Of a DNA stretch of 64,000 nucleotides, positions 28,078 to 37,417 are shown piece after piece (positions within the stretch are counted from its first letter, which is position 1; every line of letters begins with the position of its first letter). Under the pieces are notes generated by a model. The model ran no database searches and was not told the DNA's origin. It saw only the letters and a list, made by a program, of their open reading frames with translations. The stretch is from the NCBI RefSeq assembly GCF_034424155.1, contig NZ_CP139992.1, positions 1,008,012 through 1,072,011 on the forward strand. The letters run 5' to 3'. The stretch comes from Hafnia alvei. Its GTDB lineage: Bacteria; Pseudomonadota; Gammaproteobacteria; Enterobacterales; Enterobacteriaceae. The position numbers and the translations under genes are program-made.

Positions 28078-30633
28078 ATGTCTACATTCCATATCAATAA
28101 AATCAGTTTGGCCATGGCGTTTGCATTGGCTAGCACCAGTATGTCCAGCAAGGCCGTGGAATTTAATACGGATATGCTAGATACCGCAGATAAGGCAAAT
28201 ATCGACTTTTCTCGTTTCTCAAAAGCCAACTATATCTTGCCTGGTCTGTATCAGTTAGCGCTGAGAGTAAATGATCAAAACGTGGGTGAGTATCCCTTTA
28301 ATTACTACCCGCGTGATAACGAGGCAGACAGCAGCGAAGCCTGCGTTTCACCGCAAATAGTCAGTGAATTGGGATTGAAACCTGCCGCCTTAAATAAAGT
28401 GACCTACTGGCATCAAGGGGAGTGTGCGGATTTCAGTCAGTTGGATGGCACAACGGTTCGTGGCGATTTATCGAACTCAAGTTTGCAGCTTTCTGTTCCA
28501 CAGGCATGGATCGAGTACAGCGATCCGAACTGGGTTCCATCGTCACGTTGGGATGAAGGCATCCCCGGTTTGCTGCTGGACTACAACCTGAATGCCTCGA
28601 TGAGTCGCCCTAATGAAGGTAGCAATAGCCAAAATGCCAGCATAAGCGGAACCGTGGGGGCTAACGCAGGTGCTTGGCGTTTGCGTGGTGACTATCAGGG
28701 CAGCTATAGCCGTGCTTCAGGCTCATCACAGAGCAGCCAGCACAATATGGATTGGAGCCGCGTTTATATGTATCGCGCGCTGCCAGCGCTACGTTCAACG
28801 CTATCGGTGGGGGAGAACTATCTCTCATCCAGTATTTTCGACTCTTGGCGCTATACCGGGATGTCTTTAAGCAGCGATGACCGAATGCTGCCTCCTGCGT
28901 TGCGTGGCTATGCACCGGAGGTTTCGGGGATTGCTAAAACGAACGCCAAGGTTGTGGTGACTCAGCAAGGACGTGTGCTGTACGAAACCACGGTGCCATC
29001 GGGTCCATTTCGTATTCAAGATTTGAGTAGCGCAGTGACCGGCAAGCTTGACGTAAAGGTTGAGGAGCAGGATGGGACGGTTCAAACATTTCAGGTTGAT
29101 ACCGCGACGATCCCTTATCTGACCCGCCCCGGAATGGTGCGCTATAAGTTTGCGATGGGGCGTCCGTCAACCTACGAACATCATATACAAGGCCCAACTT
29201 TTGCAACCGGTGAGTTTTCATGGGGGATTGCCAATAGTTGGTCTTTGTATGGCGGTAGCATTCTTGCAGGTGATTACAACTCGGCGTCGATGGGTATTGG
29301 GCGCGACTTGTTCTTGCTCGGTGCTGTTTCTGCTGACGTAACGCAGTCTTTTGCTCGCTTACCCGGAGAAGAGAAACGTCAAGGGAAGTCATGGCGTCTG
29401 AGCTATTCCAAACGTTTTGATGAGTACGATAGTGAAGTGACCTTTGCGGGCTATCGCTTCTCCGAGCGTGACTATATGTCGATGGGCGAATTCTTGGATG
29501 CGCGCTATCACGAGGAAAACTCAGGCCACGATAAAGAGCTTTATACCATCACGGCGAACAAAAACTTCTCCGAAGTGGGACTGAGTTTTTACTTCAGCTA
29601 TAGCCATCAGACTTATTGGGATCAGCCAACGGATGACCGGTATAGCCTGTCTGGAAGCACGTATGTGAGCCTATTTTCACTGAAAAATGTGTCTCTCAAC
29701 GTTTCAGCCACGCGCAGCAAGATTAACGAACGCAACGATGATGCGGTGTTTGTGAGCCTATCTATTCCGATGGGGAACTCCGCATCAATAGGCTATGACG
29801 GCCAGTACAGCAACAATCGATATAGCCAGAACGTGAGCTATTACGACCGTGTTGATAACAACAATAACTACCGAGTTTCAACTGGGGTAAGCAGCGGCGG
29901 CGATGAGAGCACCCGTACACAATTTAATGGTTATTACAGTCATCGCGGCGATTTCGCTGATATGAGCGCCAACGCCGCCTATTCGCAGGGCAACTATAGC
30001 TCGGCGGGGATGACGATGCAGGGTGGCGCTACGATTACGGCGAAAGGTGCGGCGTTACATTCGGGCGGGATCAGCGGAGGTACGCGTTTGATGGTAGATA
30101 CCGAAGGCGTTGGTGGCGTTCCGATTAACGGTGGCCGCGTGCATACCAACGGTTACGGCATTGGGGTGATTACGGATATGAACAGCTATTACCGTAATTC
30201 AACCAGCATTGATTTAACCAAGATGGCCGACGACGTGGATTCTAGCCGCTCAGTAGTGGACTCAGCGCTGACTGACGGGGCAATTGGTTACCGTAAATTT
30301 GGCGTAATCAAAGGTGCGAAAGCGCTGGCGGTACTGGCACTGGCAGATGGGAGCCACCCACCGTTTGGCGCCAGCATAAGAAATAGTGAAGGCAAGGAAT
30401 TGGCGATCGTAGGTGATGGCGGCATAGCTTGGTTAACCGGCCTACAGGGCGGGGAGTCACTCGACGTGTTATGGGATGGCGCAGCACAGTGCGCGATATC
30501 CATTCCTAAAACCTTGCGAGATCAGGAGCAACTGCTTTTGCCGTGCCATGCGGTAGCGCAAAGCCAAACATCCACGGTAGCGAAAGATAGCGCTGCTTTA
30601 GAATCGACAGATAACATCCATGAAGAGCAATAA
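28078..30633 (+). CDS. Outer-membrane fimbrial usher (FimD family)
   Basis: This 851-residue usher has the standard layout: signal peptide, N-terminal periplasmic domain (VEFNTDMLDTADKANIDFSRF, with the paired Cys residues in EACVSP and GECADF), a beta-barrel rich in alternating aromatic residues interrupted by the plug region, and C-terminal domains containing GAIGYRKFGVIKGAKALAVL. It polymerises and exports the pilins delivered by the chaperone encoded next. The length is typical. Confidence 0.95.
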   Translation: MSTFHINKISLAMAFALASTSMSSKAVEFNTDMLDTADKANIDFSRFSKANYILPGLYQLALRVNDQNVGEYPFNYYPRDNEADSSEACVSPQIVSELGLKPAALNKVTYWHQGECADFSQLDGTTVRGDLSNSSLQLSVPQAWIEYSDPNWVPSSRWDEGIPGLLLDYNLNASMSRPNEGSNSQNASISGTVGANAGAWRLRGDYQGSYSRASGSSQSSQHNMDWSRVYMYRALPALRSTLSVGENYLSSSIFDSWRYTGMSLSSDDRMLPPALRGYAPEVSGIAKTNAKVVVTQQGRVLYETTVPSGPFRIQDLSSAVTGKLDVKVEEQDGTVQTFQVDTATIPYLTRPGMVRYKFAMGRPSTYEHHIQGPTFATGEFSWGIANSWSLYGGSILAGDYNSASMGIGRDLFLLGAVSADVTQSFARLPGEEKRQGKSWRLSYSKRFDEYDSEVTFAGYRFSERDYMSMGEFLDARYHEENSGHDKELYTITANKNFSEVGLSFYFSYSHQTYWDQPTDDRYSLSGSTYVSLFSLKNVSLNVSATRSKINERNDDAVFVSLSIPMGNSASIGYDGQYSNNRYSQNVSYYDRVDNNNNYRVSTGVSSGGDESTRTQFNGYYSHRGDFADMSANAAYSQGNYSSAGMTMQGGATITAKGAALHSGGISGGTRLMVDTEGVGGVPINGGRVHTNGYGIGVITDMNSYYRNSTSIDLTKMADDVDSSRSVVDSALTDGAIGYRKFGVIKGAKALAVLALADGSHPPFGASIRNSEGKELAIVGDGGIAWLTGLQGGESLDVLWDGAAQCAISIPKTLRDQEQLLLPCHAVAQSQTSTVAKDSAALESTDNIHEEQ

Positions 30634-30637
30634 CATT

Positions 30638-31360
30638 ATGAAATTAAAACAAACTTTATCATTAGGCTTCGTCTTGTTACTGGCTGCTCAGGCAGCTGAT
30701 GCAGCCATTGCTCTCGATCGTACTCGCGCTATTTTTGACGGTAGCCAAAAATCGATCAGTCTGAATATTCGCAACGATAATACTCAGTTGCCTTATTTGG
30801 CACAGTCATGGTTGGAAGATAGCAATGGCCAGAAGATCACCGACCCGCTGGTGGTTGTGCCGCCTGTTCAACGCGTTGAACCTGGTGCTAAGAGCCAGAT
30901 CCGAATCAATGCTATGGCTGGGGTTGCCAAACTTCCACAGGATCGCGAGTCCGTATTCTATTTCAACGTACGCGAAATCCCGCCGCGTAGTACTAAACAA
31001 AACGTGATGCAGATTGCGTTGCAAACCAAGATCAAACTGTTTTATCGACCAGCGCCGATCGCGATCGATTCAGATGTGATTTGGCAGGAAAAAGTGGTGC
31101 TGACGAAAGTCGGTGATGGATATCAGATTCACAACCCAACGCCTTATTACCTCACCGTGATTGGTATATCTGGACAGGCGAAGTCGGATTCAGCAAATGA
31201 TTTTCGTCCTGTGATGGTACCGCCAAAATCGACTCTTAAGGCGGTTTCCCCAGTTTATGCCACGCCATATGTCACCTATATCAACGATTTTGGCGGTCGC
31301 CCTGAACTGAAATTTACCTGTAATGGTAGCGAGTGCCGTGCCGTTGCCAACCAAGGCTAG
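30638..31360 (+). CDS. Periplasmic fimbrial chaperone (FimC/PapD family)
   Basis: This chaperone of about 240 residues has a cleavable signal (to about DAAIALDRTR). The PapD-family landmarks are the Arg in ALDRTRAIFDG, the PPVQRVEPGAKSQIRI segment, FYFNVREIPP, and the KIKLFYRP strand whose Lys anchors the subunit C-terminus. The ATG at 30638, 4 bases after the usher stop, has GAAGAG upstream; an in-frame ATG at 30620 is possible. It folds pilins by donor-strand complementation. Confidence 0.93.
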   Translation: MKLKQTLSLGFVLLLAAQAADAAIALDRTRAIFDGSQKSISLNIRNDNTQLPYLAQSWLEDSNGQKITDPLVVVPPVQRVEPGAKSQIRINAMAGVAKLPQDRESVFYFNVREIPPRSTKQNVMQIALQTKIKLFYRPAPIAIDSDVIWQEKVVLTKVGDGYQIHNPTPYYLTVIGISGQAKSDSANDFRPVMVPPKSTLKAVSPVYATPYVTYINDFGGRPELKFTCNGSECRAVANQG

Positions 31361-31371
31361 TGGTGAATGCT

Positions 31372-31995
31372 ATGCGTACTTCATGTCTAAAGTTTGCTCG
31401 CACAACGCTGTGGCTCTTCCTGTTTTCAGGGAGTATCACCGCGGTGGATCTGCGATTGGCTAATGCAGAAGACATTGATGGTTGGGATGTTTTTGGTATG
31501 CATGGCGAGCTCCTAGTACAGGGCGCATTAACGGAACCGACCTGCGTACTGGAAATGGAATCGAAAGAACAATCGGTGAATTTAGGAACGATTTCTCGTG
31601 TGAGTTTGAATCGTGTGGGAAATCGAACCGATCCCGTAGCGGTGCATATCCGACTGAAGGACTGCGGCGTAGTGGGGAACTCACCGCGAGACAATATGCA
31701 CGGCGGCAATATCACCTATCTTCCCGGACAGTTGGTTTCCTATATCACCGTGAATGGTGTGGAGAGTGACAATAATAAATATCTGATGAAGATATTTGGC
31801 TCAGCACGAGGGGTTGGTTTGCGATTGGAAGATGACAAACATCGTCAGTTGATCCCCGGTGAACATAGCGAACCGTTGATCATGTCTCAAGGAAATATGG
31901 ATTTAGTGATGCATGCCATGCTGGAGCGAATTCCTGAAGAACTGATCGAAGGTGAATTTCATACCACGGTTAATTTAAATATTTCGTACCAGTAA
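31372..31995 (+). CDS. Minor fimbrial subunit
   Basis: This 207-residue pilin-like protein has an N-terminal hydrophobic signal (TTLWLFLFSGSITAV), the first-strand motif GELLVQGALTEPTC, a second Cys in LKDCGVV, and a pilin-like C-terminus FHTTVNLNISYQ. The ATG at 31372 is chosen because GGTGA lies just upstream. It is longer than the neighbouring pilins owing to an insertion around GNSPRDNMHGGN. It is probably a minor, adaptor or tip subunit. Confidence 0.83.
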   Translation: MRTSCLKFARTTLWLFLFSGSITAVDLRLANAEDIDGWDVFGMHGELLVQGALTEPTCVLEMESKEQSVNLGTISRVSLNRVGNRTDPVAVHIRLKDCGVVGNSPRDNMHGGNITYLPGQLVSYITVNGVESDNNKYLMKIFGSARGVGLRLEDDKHRQLIPGEHSEPLIMSQGNMDLVMHAMLERIPEELIEGEFHTTVNLNISYQ

Positions 31996-32045
31996 AGCAT
32001 TTTAATCAGAAATATGCGCTCGTAGTTATGCTGAGGAAAATAAAT

Positions 32046-32576
32046 ATGAAGTTTTTAGCCTTGCTATGTTTAGCGCTATTTTCAAGCACTTCATGGGCAA
32101 CGATAGATATTAACTTTCATGGTGAAGTCGTCAGTGAACCTTGTGAGGTTGACATAAACTCTGATGGACAGAGTGTTGATTTTGGTGTTACTGCGATTAA
32201 GACATTTTATTTAGCAGGTCGCTCTGACTCTAAACCTTTCAGCATTGGTCTTAAAAATTGTGACGTTTCAATTTCGAAAACGGTGCTGGTGTCTTTTATT
32301 GGCGCAGAAGATGGCGATCAAAAAGGATATCTTTCTTTAAAAAGTGCTCAAGTTAAAGGTTTAGCAATCGGCATAGAGTCAATATCTGGTGATGTTCAAA
32401 ACCCATCCACGCTTATCCCTCTGAATACGGGGTCGGCTAAGTACAGCCTGACTCAAGGCGCCAACTCCTTTAAGTTTGCTGCATTTTTACAGGCCTCACC
32501 AAAAAGTATTGCCGACCACAGCATTACAGAAGGGGACTTTAATACTACGGTAGAATTTCATCTTGAATATCCCTAG
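32046..32576 (+). CDS. Minor fimbrial subunit
   Basis: This pilin precursor of 176 residues starts MKFLALLCLALFSSTSWA, a clear signal peptide. INFHGEVVSEPCEV, LKNCDVS and a FNTTVEFHLEYP C-terminus complete the pilin pattern. GAGG lies 9 bases before the ATG at 32046, favouring it over the ATG at 32028. It ends the structural part of the plus-strand operon; the glycan-ligase-like frame begins 63 bases later. Confidence 0.85.
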   Translation: MKFLALLCLALFSSTSWATIDINFHGEVVSEPCEVDINSDGQSVDFGVTAIKTFYLAGRSDSKPFSIGLKNCDVSISKTVLVSFIGAEDGDQKGYLSLKSAQVKGLAIGIESISGDVQNPSTLIPLNTGSAKYSLTQGANSFKFAAFLQASPKSIADHSITEGDFNTTVEFHLEYP

Positions 32577-32639
32577 TCGATATATTTATCGAAAGGTTTT
32601 TCCAATCGATATAGCGTAAAGCGTTATTAAGAGTAAAGA

Positions 32640-34367
32640 ATGCAAGTGATTAACCGAAAAGCCATTTCAGTCATGCTGCTAATTTACTTAGCATTGGCGA
32701 TGCACGTCTTTATTCCAAGTATGGGCGGAAGCGGATTGCGAGTGCCGGGAAATATTGTTGCTTGGGTGTTTATTGCGCTATCTGTTCTTGCCTATTGGCT
32801 GCTTAATCGCCATCAATCCATTATTACGACAACCACATCTAATTTAATTGTTATCGGCATTTTATTGCTGTTACTTCCTCTATTTTATACATCAGAAAAA
32901 TGGCTGAAAGAGGCTCTTCTGCAAATGGCTGGTGTAGTGGCAGGGCTAATTTTTTATTTCACCTTATTGCAATGCCGCTTTAGCTCTCGCTGGCGCATCT
33001 TGCTGCTTAATTTCTTGCTGTTTGCGACGTTGGTGCAGAGCGTCATCGGGTTTATTCAGCTCACTCTGCTGCCTCCACTCTCAGGTTTGATGGCGCTGGG
33101 TGATGAGGGCGTTAGGCCAACTGGCGTGTTTCGTCAGGTCAATGTGATGGCTTCGTTTATGGCCACGGGGCTGGCCTGCTCGTTGCATCTGCTTTATTTG
33201 CCCCAACCGCTGAACATAAGAAGCAAAGTAAGTTCAGTTGTTCATCGTCTAATACATCTATAGCAGTTGGCTGCGTTGGTTTTGTTGCCCGCGATGCTCG
33301 TTTTGCTTCAGTCGCGTGCCGGCTATATCGGTGCGATAGCCGTTGTGCTGATTAACTTTTTATTACGCGTAAGGAATCAGCCACGTCGGACGACTGCATT
33401 TGTCGGCTTAATCATCAGCGGTATTTTGCTTGGTTATACGCTGTTAGTCGGCGCTGAGCTGGTTATCCCCGTCTCTCATGATGGCTCAAATCTGGAACGT
33501 TGGAAAATCTTACAGATTACTCTGGCGATGATTATGAACCATCCGATTCTTGGGTGGGGGTATGGCAGTTTCGAGTACAGCTTTGCCCATTTTGCCCTTG
33601 GCATGACGCCACCGATAACCGGAATGGGCGTTATTACCCACCCACATAACGAGCTGTTGTTTGGCTGGGTTGAGGGCGGTGTTGCTGCACTGGCTGGATA
33701 TATTTTTCTGGCTACCGCCTATTTTCGCTTAATGGTATTGGCTTGGCGGCGAACGGATAAAAGCCTATTTACGCTATGGCTTCTGATGTTGCCTTTCGCG
33801 GTGCATACCCAGTTGGAATATCCGTTTTATATGTCCACAGGGCACTGGCTGATTTTCTTACTGTTGCTGAGCCTAACGGATTCGGCGCTTTCTAAGCCGC
33901 GTGTGGTAACGAAACCCAAGATTGCGGGGACCATTCGAGCCGTATCCCTAGCCGGGGCGTGTGGTGGTCTGGGAATCATGCTTTCAACATTACAAACCCA
34001 AGTGCTGTTGACTAAAGCGGAACAGCTACAGCTAAGACAGGTAAATATTGATTTCCCTCGATTAGAGCAACAGTTTTGGCAGCCTTGGATATTTCAAGAA
34101 CGCATTGAATATGATCGTCAGGTGAACCAGCTTTTGCAATATAACGTCAGCCGTGACCCTAAAATATTACAGAGCTATATCACGTGGTCGCAGCAATATC
34201 TTTCACACCATGTTGATAAAAATGTATATGCCTATCGTATTGCCATATTGAGTTTTAGCAATAAAGCAGATGAGGCAGAAAAACAGCGCCATGAGGCTAG
34301 CCTAATATTTTCTCATGATCCCCGTTTTCAAAACTCGATAGCCATTACGTCAAGGGAGGTGGAATGA
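32640..34367 (+). pseudogene. PglL-like O-oligosaccharyltransferase/O-antigen ligase, interrupted by in-frame amber codon
   Basis: One reading frame of 576 codons is interrupted only by TAG at 33261-33263 (codon 208). The upstream part is multi-spanning and contains GVRPTGVFRQVNVMASF. The downstream part resumes in the same frame with LVLLPAMLVLLQSRAGYIG, then the ligase motif THPHNELLFGWVEGG, more membrane segments, and a soluble C-terminal domain of about 130 residues like Wzy_C_2. Order and total length match PglL-type enzymes that transfer glycans to protein, or the related WaaL. Its place inside a fimbrial operon suggests pilin as target. With the stop, a full enzyme is unlikely unless the codon is read through. 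A TTG at 33267 could start the second part. Confidence 0.75.
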
Positions 34368-35026
34368 CTATGTTTGACCATCAGTCGCCAGCAGGAATTA
34401 AACTTCAGCCTATCGTTGAATTGAAAACAGGCTCGATTATTGGGTATGAAGTGCTTAGCTATTTTACCGAGGATGTCGATTCTGAATATTATTTTCAGCA
34501 TGCGCCAGAAAATATATTAATTTCGATTTTCAACCAACAGGTTAAACAGGTGGCGAGTAACCCTGCGGGATACCATTATTTTGTAAATTTATCTGTTCGC
34601 GATCTGTTGGGCTCGGAGTTAGAAAATAAAATTCAGATATCTCCAGAACAAAAATTAGTAATTGAACTACAGGACCCAGAGAATTTAGTTGGGCTGAATG
34701 ATGTAGACAAAGCACAGTTAGTCAATAATCTTGAGCGATTGCGTGAACGTCATATAGCCGTTTGGCTAGACGATCTTGATGAACCATTATTATCTACGGT
34801 GTGTGAGCTTAATTTTTGCTTTGATGGTATCAAAATTGATAAGTACGCTTTTTGGCGTACTCAGTTTTCACCACTCGAGCTCAAGCAACTAGTTAAAAGG
34901 TGTTATCAAATAACATCTAACGTATTAATTGAAGGTATTGAAACTTTACAGCATAGGGATATTGCTGCTCGCTCAGGTGCTAGCCATTTACAAGGCTATC
35001 TTTGGCCAGAAACAATAATCCAATAA
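34364..35026 (+). CDS. EAL-domain protein (c-di-GMP phosphodiesterase or binder)
   Basis: This 220-residue protein consists of a single EAL domain. Residues that resemble the catalytic set are present: EVL in place of EAL (YEVLSYF), FVNLS, VIELQD, the Asp pair in WLDDLDE, the Lys in IKIDKYA, IEGIET and the Gln in LQGYLWPE. The DDFG loop is altered to DDLD, so activity may be reduced. It overlaps the ligase-like frame by ATGA. FimK of Klebsiella is a precedent for an EAL protein encoded in a fimbrial operon. Cytoplasmic; no sensor domain. Confidence 0.83.
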   Translation: MTMFDHQSPAGIKLQPIVELKTGSIIGYEVLSYFTEDVDSEYYFQHAPENILISIFNQQVKQVASNPAGYHYFVNLSVRDLLGSELENKIQISPEQKLVIELQDPENLVGLNDVDKAQLVNNLERLRERHIAVWLDDLDEPLLSTVCELNFCFDGIKIDKYAFWRTQFSPLELKQLVKRCYQITSNVLIEGIETLQHRDIAARSGASHLQGYLWPETIIQ

Positions 35027-35045
35027 TAAGCTTCCGGGTGACAAG

Positions 35046-35747
35046 ATGATTAGAGTTTTGATTGATGATGATAATGCCTTTTACCGTGAAGGACTGTGGC
35101 ATTTTATAAAGAAAAACTTTGCTTCAAGTGATTATGGAACGCTTGAACTACTCGAAACCAGTCAAGAGAACTTGGTTGCTTCCGATATTGTAGTAAAGAT
35201 ATTCCAAAATGGTGGTGCTCAAGTTTGTCACCATGAGTTATTACATCGAAAGGCAAATTCGTTGTTGGTTGGTGTATGCAGTGAAGCAGCGCAGCCACCG
35301 TTGTCACGGCTACCTGATTGTTTGAAAAATGTGCTGTTTATCAGCCGCAAAGAGACTTTGAATTCGTTGAGTCTCAAGCTGTTACAGGCCTGGAAGCATG
35401 CACAACTTGGGGAAGAAAGAGTACGCAACTGCCAAGAATGCCAAGCGCTTTATTTTTCTCCTCAGGAAGAGAAGGTGGTGCGCTATATATGCCTAGGTTT
35501 TAGCGTTGAACGCATTGCATGGATACTTTCATTAAATATTAAAACCATCAGCAGTCACAAACGCTCTGTTATGCATAAATTTAATTTGAATAGCGATGCC
35601 GAGCTTTTGGCTTTGATGAAACTTTATGAAGAGAGACTCACTTATGTCTCTGGCCGTCGCCGCCTTTTTTATTTAAACACGCCGGCGATTGAGTTGAATA
35701 ATAAACGTCGTTTGCAAGAGGAATTAATTCATACTGTCGCGCTTTAA
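35046..35747 (+). CDS. LuxR-type transcriptional regulator
   Basis: This 233-residue protein begins MIRVLIDDDNAFYREGL, like a response-regulator receiver domain, but the following region lacks clear receiver landmarks. It carries a LuxR-type HTH at about residues 140-200 (FSPQEEKVVRYICLGFSVERIAWILSLNIKTISSHKRSVM, in shorter motifs YICLG, IAWIL, KTISSHK). A C-terminal tail of about 35 residues follows. It lies 19 bases after the EAL gene and is a likely regulator of the fimbrial locus. No cognate kinase is seen. Confidence 0.82.
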   Translation: MIRVLIDDDNAFYREGLWHFIKKNFASSDYGTLELLETSQENLVASDIVVKIFQNGGAQVCHHELLHRKANSLLVGVCSEAAQPPLSRLPDCLKNVLFISRKETLNSLSLKLLQAWKHAQLGEERVRNCQECQALYFSPQEEKVVRYICLGFSVERIAWILSLNIKTISSHKRSVMHKFNLNSDAELLALMKLYEERLTYVSGRRRLFYLNTPAIELNNKRRLQEELIHTVAL

Positions 35748-35876
35748 TGGAATTGAGTTTGGACCCTCATCTCTCGATGAGAGAAGTATCCGCCAGGGAC
35801 GGTAGAATTGCCGCACATGCGGTAGCAACAACAAAGACACATAACGTTCAACGATAACGAGTCAATGGAGTTGGAA

Positions 35877-36140
35877 ATGGATAAATTAACGAAGAAAGAA
35901 AGAATCTACATGAATTTGGGTAAAATATGTTCAATTAGAATGGGGGAAACTCGCAGTACAGACCCTTATCTACCTGAATCATGTTGGCCAAAAACCAGAG
36001 AGGTTGCAGAAGAAAGTGGTGAAAGCATTTATGTTACACGTCACTGGCTATTGCAGCTTGTCGGTGAAGGCAAGGTAAATTGCTATCAAGGAGGAGCTGG
36101 TCGTAGCAATTCTCTACGCTGGTGTATTCCAACCCGCTAA
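35877..36140 (+). CDS. FaeA/PapI-like small winged-helix regulator
   Basis: This 87-residue protein has WPKTREVAEESGESIYVTR followed by HWLLQLVGEGKVNC and a basic glycine-rich tail. That resembles the FaeA/PapI family, which works with Lrp at GATC-containing sites in fimbrial phase variation. The match is by pattern only. The ATG at 35877 has GGAG 6 bases upstream; the ATG at 35865 lacks a site. It is the last plus-strand gene before the convergent adhesin. Confidence 0.65.
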   Translation: MDKLTKKERIYMNLGKICSIRMGETRSTDPYLPESCWPKTREVAEESGESIYVTRHWLLQLVGEGKVNCYQGGAGRSNSLRWCIPTR

Positions 36141-36314
36141 TTTAGAGCTAGACCCCATCGTTGATTATTAACTTTTGCACTTATTCCTTTAGCGGGTAGA
36201 CTGTCGCATTTCCATTTCTCCGAACATATTTATGTACGGAGTATTTTTGCGGCATTTTGCAATGGAAAAATCCTAATAATCAGCAGATGAATTTAATATA
36301 TGTTTTAATAATAG

Positions 36315-36340
36315 CGCAGATGAGGGAAACCTCGTCTGCG
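36315..36340. terminator. Bidirectional terminator between convergent fimbrial genes
   Basis: An 11-bp stem CGCAGATGAGG/CCTCGTCTGCG (one G-T pair) closes a GAAA loop. Tttctactt follows on the plus strand. It lies between the end of the PapI-like gene and the end of the adhesin gene on the other strand. Confidence 0.75.
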
Positions 36341-36405
36341 TTTCTACTTATTAATCTAAAAATATCACTTAGGAAAATAGGATATTAGGATTTTTCTAAA
36401 TGAAG

Positions 36406-37407
36406 TTAATAGTAATTGACTTTAACGATCGTCGTTGCCACGAAAGGCCCTGCTTTGATCGTTTGTCCTGGTATCACTGAAATACTGGCTTTGTAGTTTT
36501 TACTCAACTCAGTAATACCTTTCATACTGCCGAAGTTAGTATATTTATTGAACTCGACGGCTTTGCTATCTTGATCCGTGAAACTGAGTTTTACGCCGTT
36601 ATTTAAATTAATATGTGTGCTATCTAGCAGGGTTTCAGTTGTTGAGAACTCAGAGGTTAAGGAGAAGTCTTCTAGACATCCGCCTTCCTTCACTGCTTTT
36701 ACGCTGAATTCTTTTGAGAGTACGCCACCGCTGCTGAGCGTTGTTCGGTCAATATCACCAAAATCGAGATTCTGATTTTCTGGATAGAGTTTTATTTGCG
36801 CGCCGCAGCTTAAAAAACGTGTTCCGGTTAAACCTGAGAGTGAATACTTAAGGTTTTTTGCATCTGGGCGAAAATTGATCCCACTTGAGCCATCGAGCTG
36901 AAAGACAACAAACTCATCGGCTCCTTGATAGTGACCTGACGCTGGCGGTTTTCCATCAACACGAATATAGAGGCGAAAGGTAACGGTAACGACTTTAAAC
37001 GTTGGTGTACCTGACCCTTTTTTATAGACTGGGCCGCCGCCAGGCACCTGCAATCCTTGGCCATTTTGTTCAAGATCTTTTCCTTCGTAGGTTACGCCTA
37101 GCTTTAATCCTTGACCTAAAGATTTTGATTTAGGATTAAAATAGAAGGTCACGAAGTCTTGAAAGTTACTTTTCGTGTTGTTATCGCAATAAGCCGTCAC
37201 AGTGATGGGATTAGACTCCCATACTTTGGTTTTATCGGGAACGTTAGCGGGGATAGCTAATTCGCCAATATCGATAGCCGGCTTGTCAACAACGCCGGTG
37301 CCGTTTTCAACGCAGTCAAAAGCAGAAGCATGAAACGATGCGAACAATAATCCCGCGAGTGGTAGCAGGCGTTTTGCATCAAGTTTTGAAAATAAAGCGT
37401 GTTTCAT
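36406..37407 (-). CDS. Fimbrial adhesin-like protein (two-domain)
   Basis: This 333-residue secreted protein has a signal peptide (to about ASAFDCVENG). An N-terminal domain of about 170 residues with its own Cys residues (FDCVENG, TAYCDNN) precedes a C-terminal pilin-like domain beginning LSCGAQIKLYP, with a second Cys in GGCLEDF and a pilin-like end VATTIVKVNYY. This is the layout of tip adhesins (lectin plus pilin domain, as in MrkD/FimH). The receptor cannot be told. It follows the minor pilin by 10 bases on the minus strand and must use the chaperone and usher encoded opposite. Confidence 0.82.
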   Translation of the reverse strand: MKHALFSKLDAKRLLPLAGLLFASFHASAFDCVENGTGVVDKPAIDIGELAIPANVPDKTKVWESNPITVTAYCDNNTKSNFQDFVTFYFNPKSKSLGQGLKLGVTYEGKDLEQNGQGLQVPGGGPVYKKGSGTPTFKVVTVTFRLYIRVDGKPPASGHYQGADEFVVFQLDGSSGINFRPDAKNLKYSLSGLTGTRFLSCGAQIKLYPENQNLDFGDIDRTTLSSGGVLSKEFSVKAVKEGGCLEDFSLTSEFSTTETLLDSTHINLNNGVKLSFTDQDSKAVEFNKYTNFGSMKGITELSKNYKASISVIPGQTIKAGPFVATTIVKVNYY

Positions 37408-37417
37408 TTATCACCTG

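Noticed and set aside
33261-33263. Selenocysteine or pyrrolysine reading of the in-frame TAG
   Set aside because: TAG is not a selenocysteine codon, and pyrrolysine machinery is not expected in enterobacteria; a nonsense mutation or base error is simpler.
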